From Parcubacteria group bacterium (lineage in GTDB: Bacteria > Patescibacteriota > Minisyncoccia > Moranbacterales > JAKLHP01), in contig JBBABD010000034.1 of assembly GCA_041657845.1 (NCBI GenBank), forward strand, positions 1 through 8,072: 8,072 nt of DNA, read 5' to 3'. Positions within the stretch are counted from its first letter, which is position 1, and each line of letters opens with the position of its first letter. The position numbers were made by a program, and so were the translations under genes. The notes under the pieces were generated by a model. The model made no database searches and was not told where the DNA came from. It worked only from the letters and a program-made list of their open reading frames with translations. This document shows positions 5,009 to 8,072 of this stretch, piece after piece.

Positions 5009-6647
5009 ACAAAACAATAAATTAACGATGACTTTTGATCCGCTTACTATCGAACATCTGGGTGTTCGTATGTACTCCACCTTACCTCCGGTATTGGCCG
5101 AGCTTGTTGCTAATGCTTATGATGCCGATGCCGACAATGTGAAAATAATATTATTGGACAAAGACAAAAATAAAGAAATTATCATTAGCGACGATGGTAT
5201 AGGCATGAGTTTCGATGATATCAACCAAAAATTTTTGAGAATAGGAAGAAACAGAAGAGCTGAAGATGGTGATAAAATATCGGCAAAAGGTAGGAAGGCT
5301 ATAGGAAAAAAGGGTTTGGGGAAGTTGGCTTTTTTTGGTATCGCTCATGAAATAGAAATTTCATCCAAAAAAGACGGGAAAGAAAATGTGTTTTTGATGA
5401 AATGGGAAGACATAAAAAATTCTTCCGATAAAGAATATAGTCCGACACTCATAAAAAAAGATGAACGATGTTCTCACAAAGAACATGGCACAATGATTAT
5501 TTTGAGAAAAATACAAAGAGAAAGTGATTTTGCTCCTGAAGACCTATCGGTTAGCTTATCCAGAATTTTTATTCTTGATCCGAGTTTCAGTATAACCATT
5601 CAGCACAATTCAGGCGATTCTATTTCGGTGAACAACGACAAGAAATATGCCGATCTCAAGAAAGAAGTCGATTGGAACGTTCAGCCCGATATTAAAATGG
5701 ATTCCGATTATCCGAATAAAGAAAAAGTTACAGGATATCTATTTACAACCGAAAAACCAATACCGCCTAAAACGAATATGCGGGGTGTCACACTTTTCTC
5801 GAGAAAAAAGTTGGTAAATTGGCCAGAATATTTTTCCGACAGTACTTCGAGCCACTTTTTTTCTTATCTGACCGGGTGGCTTGAAGTTGATTTTGTTGAT
5901 GACTTGGGAGAGGATGTGATTTCAACAAACAGGCAAATGCTTAACTGGGGTCATCCCGAAATGGAAAAACTGAGAATTTATTTGAGATCCATGTTGAATT
6001 GGATGGAACAGGATTGGAGAAAGAGAAGAGCGGAAGCAAGAGAGAAAAAAATAACCGAAAAAACAGGAGTGAATATTACAGATTGGTTCAGCAAATTACC
6101 GGAAGATATAAGGGTTAAGATGGAACCTATTTTGAGTGCTATAACCAAAGAGTCGGAACTTCCAGAGGAAATTGCGAATAAAGCGGTTAAAAGTATTCAT
6201 GAAATTGTTCCGGAATATCCCAGATATCATTGGAGGCATTTGCATCCGAAAATAAAAGATATTGCCAAAGAAGACTATGTGAACAAAAACTATTTTAAAG
6301 CTACCGAATTAGCCTCGAGGCTTTATATTTCAGAAGTAAAAGATAAAGCTCAAGTTGACGATCAAAATGATTCGAATAATATGGACAAAGCATTCAACCT
6401 GGGAAACGGAAAATTACTTATTACGGATTGCAACTCGGTTACCGAGAGAACAATTCAAAATGGTCAGCATTTTTTATCCAAGGGAGTTGTTGCCGGTTGC
6501 AGAAATCCTCTTGATCACAGTTTTCCGAAATATAAAGAAAAATTGGTTGACACGGGACTTTTCTCGGAAGAGGATTGCTTGGATATGCTTAGCTTACTGT
6601 CTCATCTTTTCGGAAGACTGGATAATGCAAAAAATCGTCAGGATTGA
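4992..6647 (+). CDS. GHKL (MutL/Hsp90/MORC-like) ATPase with C-terminal Ymh/HEPN-like domain
   Basis: The Bergerat ATP-binding fold is complete: N box ELVANAYDA (37-45; E37, N41), G1 box DDGIGM (67-72), G2 lid GKKGLGKLA (105-113) and G3 HGT (165-167). A transducer-like region follows with STNRQMLNW (311-319), which may supply R314 toward the ATP site. A helical charged linker (about 325-365) leads to a distinct C-terminal domain (about 415-546). That domain opens LHPKI and contains RNPLDH (504-509) and the tail LSLLSHLFGRLD, which resembles the Ymh family (TIGR02391). R504 and H509 fit the RX4-6H signature of HEPN RNases. ATPases of this class are known to sit beside methylases and Vsr-type nucleases in predicted R-M systems, where they may couple ATP-dependent conformational change to target sensing. 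The RNase role is inference. The start overlaps the methyltransferase end by 17 bases, and the TGA stop is 5 bases before vsr. Confidence 0.9.
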   Translation: MTKNDKQNNKLTMTFDPLTIEHLGVRMYSTLPPVLAELVANAYDADADNVKIILLDKDKNKEIIISDDGIGMSFDDINQKFLRIGRNRRAEDGDKISAKGRKAIGKKGLGKLAFFGIAHEIEISSKKDGKENVFLMKWEDIKNSSDKEYSPTLIKKDERCSHKEHGTMIILRKIQRESDFAPEDLSVSLSRIFILDPSFSITIQHNSGDSISVNNDKKYADLKKEVDWNVQPDIKMDSDYPNKEKVTGYLFTTEKPIPPKTNMRGVTLFSRKKLVNWPEYFSDSTSSHFFSYLTGWLEVDFVDDLGEDVISTNRQMLNWGHPEMEKLRIYLRSMLNWMEQDWRKRRAEAREKKITEKTGVNITDWFSKLPEDIRVKMEPILSAITKESELPEEIANKAVKSIHEIVPEYPRYHWRHLHPKIKDIAKEDYVNKNYFKATELASRLYISEVKDKAQVDDQNDSNNMDKAFNLGNGKLLITDCNSVTERTIQNGQHFLSKGVVAGCRNPLDHSFPKYKEKLVDTGLFSEEDCLDMLSLLSHLFGRLDNAKNRQD

Positions 6648-6652
6648 TTCAT

Positions 6653-7057
6653 ATGGACAGATTATCAAAAAAAGATAGAAGTGTGTTGATGTCGAAGGTT
6701 GGAACGACTGGAACCGATATAGAGAAGAAATTATTGAAGATAGTGAATCCTTTTTGGAAAAAGAAAAGATATAGAAAAAATGTCAGAAATTTACCGGGCA
6801 AACCCGATGTTGTTTTTTTAAAGAACAAATTAACTATCTTTGCCGATGGCGATTTCTGGCATGGAAAAGATTTCGAAAAATGGAAAAATAAAATACCGAA
6901 GTTTTGGAGGAGAAAAATCGAAGACAACATCCGTAGAGACAAAAGACAATCAATGCTGTTAAAAAAGGCCGGATATAAAGTTTTGAGGTTATGGGGCTTG
7001 GATATAAAAAAGCATCCCGAAAAAATAACTGAAAAAATCAGAAAAATGTTGAATTGA
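6653..7057 (+). CDS. vsr: Vsr-family (very short patch repair-like) endonuclease
   Basis: The sequence has the Vsr layout: an N-terminal RSVLMSKV / TDIEKKL segment (E24), the PGKPD strand with metal-binding D52, the FADGDFWHG core with putative catalytic H70 and W69, a basic RRDKR helix, and GYKVLRLW near the end. Classical Vsr nicks at T:G mismatches arising from 5-methylcytosine deamination; beside a methylase and GHKL ATPase it may instead be the restriction nuclease. Residues that hold structural zinc in E. coli Vsr (C66, H71, C73) correspond here to D67, K72 and F74, so that site is missing. I chose ATG 6653 (134 aa) because AGGA lies 9 bases upstream and typical Vsr proteins begin near M-D; an in-frame TTG at 6644 would overlap the ATPase stop and add three residues. 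Confidence 0.9.
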   Translation: MDRLSKKDRSVLMSKVGTTGTDIEKKLLKIVNPFWKKKRYRKNVRNLPGKPDVVFLKNKLTIFADGDFWHGKDFEKWKNKIPKFWRRKIEDNIRRDKRQSMLLKKAGYKVLRLWGLDIKKHPEKITEKIRKMLN

Positions 7058-7069
7058 AATGTTGAATTT
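7044..7069. repeat. 13-bp tandem duplication across the vsr stop codon
   Basis: AAATGTTGAATTG (7044-7056) is followed immediately by AAATGTTGAATTT (7057-7069), differing only in the last base. The first copy carries the final sense codons and the first two bases of the TGA stop. It is probably a local slippage duplication at the 3' edge of the operon; an integration scar is possible but unsupported. Confidence 0.6.
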
Positions 7070-7091
7070 ATTTTACACTGATATTTATATT
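7062..7091 (+). promoter_or_regulatory. Candidate mltG promoter
   Basis: TTGAAT (7062-7067) and TATATT (7086-7091) are 18 bases apart in the short gap before mltG. The -10 matches five of six positions. A GGAAA (7096-7100) could serve as ribosome binding site eight bases before the ATG at 7109. No terminator is visible between vsr and mltG, so readthrough from the R-M operon is also possible. Confidence 0.3.
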
Positions 7092-7108
7092 CATTGGAAA
7101 CTGAAATT

Positions 7109-8072
7109 ATGAGTAGAAAAAAATACGGAATTATTATCGGACTAGTGGTAATTATTATCGCAGGCTTGTTTATGATGTACCACCTATTTTTTTCCGCACC
7201 TCAATTGCAGGAAGAAAAAGTTGTTTTTATTGTCAATCGAAACCAAACTGAAACACAAACATTGGATAAGCTGAAAAGCCAAGGATTAATTAAAAATAAA
7301 GTGGCTTTAAAATTAGTTCTATTTTTCAAACATAAACAAATAGCGGTTGATGGTTACAATGTTTCAAAAAACATGAGCGCTTGGCAAATTGCCACGAAGA
7401 TTACTTCTTCTCCTGATATGAAATGGGTGGTTATTCCCGAAGGATGGAGAAAGGAACAAATCGGAGAGCTTCTGGCCAAAACTTTCAACTGGAGCGATGA
7501 AGATCTTGATAGGTGGAATACGTCGATCACTAAAATGAAAATCGATTATATCGAGGGAACATATTTCCCGGATACTTACCTTATACCGGTTTCGGACAGC
7601 GGATTGGATATGGCCAATCGGATGACCAGAAATTTCGATGAAAAATTTGCGCCTTATGTCACTCAGTTTGCCCAGCAAAATATTAAATGGACCACCGGAC
7701 TGAAGCTGGCTTCGATTATCCAGCGGGAAGCCGGAGGAAAAGACGATATGCCTATGATCGCGGGAATACTTTGGAATAGACTGAATAGTGATATGAGCCT
7801 GGAAATTGATGCAACAGTGCAATACGCGAGAGGTAAAACCGACACAGGCTGGTGGGCACCGATTACGGCGGATGATATCAGAACTATCGACTCGCCGTAT
7901 AATACTTATAAAAACAAGGGATTACCGCCTTATCCGATCGACAATCCGGGCCTGGACGCGATTGAAGCGGTGCTTAACCCGGCTCAAACGGATTGTTTGT
8001 ATTATCTTCACGACAGCGACAGGCAAATCCATTGCGCCAAAACGTTGGAAGAACATCAGGCAAATATCGAGA
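7109..8072 (+). CDS. mltG: Endolytic murein transglycosylase MltG (YceG-like), 3' end cut by window
   Basis: MltG cleaves nascent glycan strands at the outer face of the cytoplasmic membrane and so helps set glycan length. The visible 321 residues contain a basic N-terminus and one membrane anchor (about 8-28), a LysM-like N-terminal domain (about 37-110), and the YceG catalytic domain: EGTYFPDTY (149-157), LASIIQREAG with catalytic E207, AGILWNRL (218-225), LEIDATVQYA (231-240) and SPYNTYKNKGLPPYPIDNPG (262-281). The frame is open at position 8072 and, compared with the family, only a short C-terminal piece is missing. Start chosen at ATG 7109 with GGAAA upstream. By eye it uses more CCG, GCG, CGG and CTG codons than the A-rich methyltransferase and vsr genes, consistent with native chromosome beside an acquired operon. 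The gene lies 51 bases after vsr. Confidence 0.95.
   Translation, partial: MSRKKYGIIIGLVVIIIAGLFMMYHLFFSAPQLQEEKVVFIVNRNQTETQTLDKLKSQGLIKNKVALKLVLFFKHKQIAVDGYNVSKNMSAWQIATKITSSPDMKWVVIPEGWRKEQIGELLAKTFNWSDEDLDRWNTSITKMKIDYIEGTYFPDTYLIPVSDSGLDMANRMTRNFDEKFAPYVTQFAQQNIKWTTGLKLASIIQREAGGKDDMPMIAGILWNRLNSDMSLEIDATVQYARGKTDTGWWAPITADDIRTIDSPYNTYKNKGLPPYPIDNPGLDAIEAVLNPAQTDCLYYLHDSDRQIHCAKTLEEHQANIE

Noticed and set aside
6600..6700. TGA recoded as glycine (Gracilibacteria/SR1 code)
   Set aside because: TGA stops the ATPase just where the Vsr gene begins with its own SD, and ends Vsr at the expected length, so TGA is a normal stop.
7364..7845. Reverse-strand frames of 152 and 60 aa at the right end
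   Set aside because: They lie antisense to mltG, which shows clear catalytic motifs in the forward frame.

Overview
This is a bacterial accessory region of moderate to low GC. It joins phage-derived genes, a few small cargo genes and a compact restriction-modification-like operon, and ends in a chromosomal cell-wall gene. Three cargo genes start behind A-rich leaders with no Shine-Dalgarno sequence, and the last gene is a compact MltG. This style is reminiscent of candidate-phyla (Patescibacteria/CPR) genomes, but that placement is inference. TGA acts as a stop in at least two genes (6645-6647 and 7055-7057), so the TGA=Gly code of Gracilibacteria/SR1 does not fit.

Left part (1-2449): an apparently intact phage terminase large subunit is followed not by a portal gene but by about 180 bases of non-coding DNA and a XerC/D-type tyrosine recombinase with all six catalytic residues. 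The gap holds a candidate Xer/dif-like core (two imperfect 11-bp inverted arms around a 6-bp centre) and a 9-bp perfect hairpin. This looks like the edge or remnant of a prophage, or a Xer-using integrative element.

Middle (2450-3949): there is a 70-aa unknown protein, a secreted lipoprotein made of two copies of a four-cysteine module with identical cysteine spacing, and an acidic 59-aa unknown protein. The gap before the lipoprotein holds a strong composite fold (15-bp outer stem, two inner arms) abutting an intrinsic terminator. The gap after it holds a second, weaker inverted repeat.

Right part (3950-7057): a tight three-gene operon encodes a C5 cytosine DNA methyltransferase, a GHKL (MutL/Hsp90/MORC-like) ATPase and a Vsr-fold endonuclease. 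The first two genes overlap by 17 bases, and 5 bases separate the second from the third. The ATPase carries a C-terminal domain resembling the Ymh family (TIGR02391) with an R-N-P-L-D-H motif that fits the HEPN RNase signature RX4-6H. A modification enzyme, an ATP-driven switch, a DNA nuclease and a possible RNA nuclease are therefore encoded together. The general GHKL/methylase/Vsr association is described in the literature on MutL/MORC-like ATPases in R-M systems. The HEPN-like tail, which suggests an abortive-infection output, is the most interesting point here.

Right end (7109-8072): mltG, the endolytic murein transglycosylase, runs off the window. It is probably the host chromosome flank.
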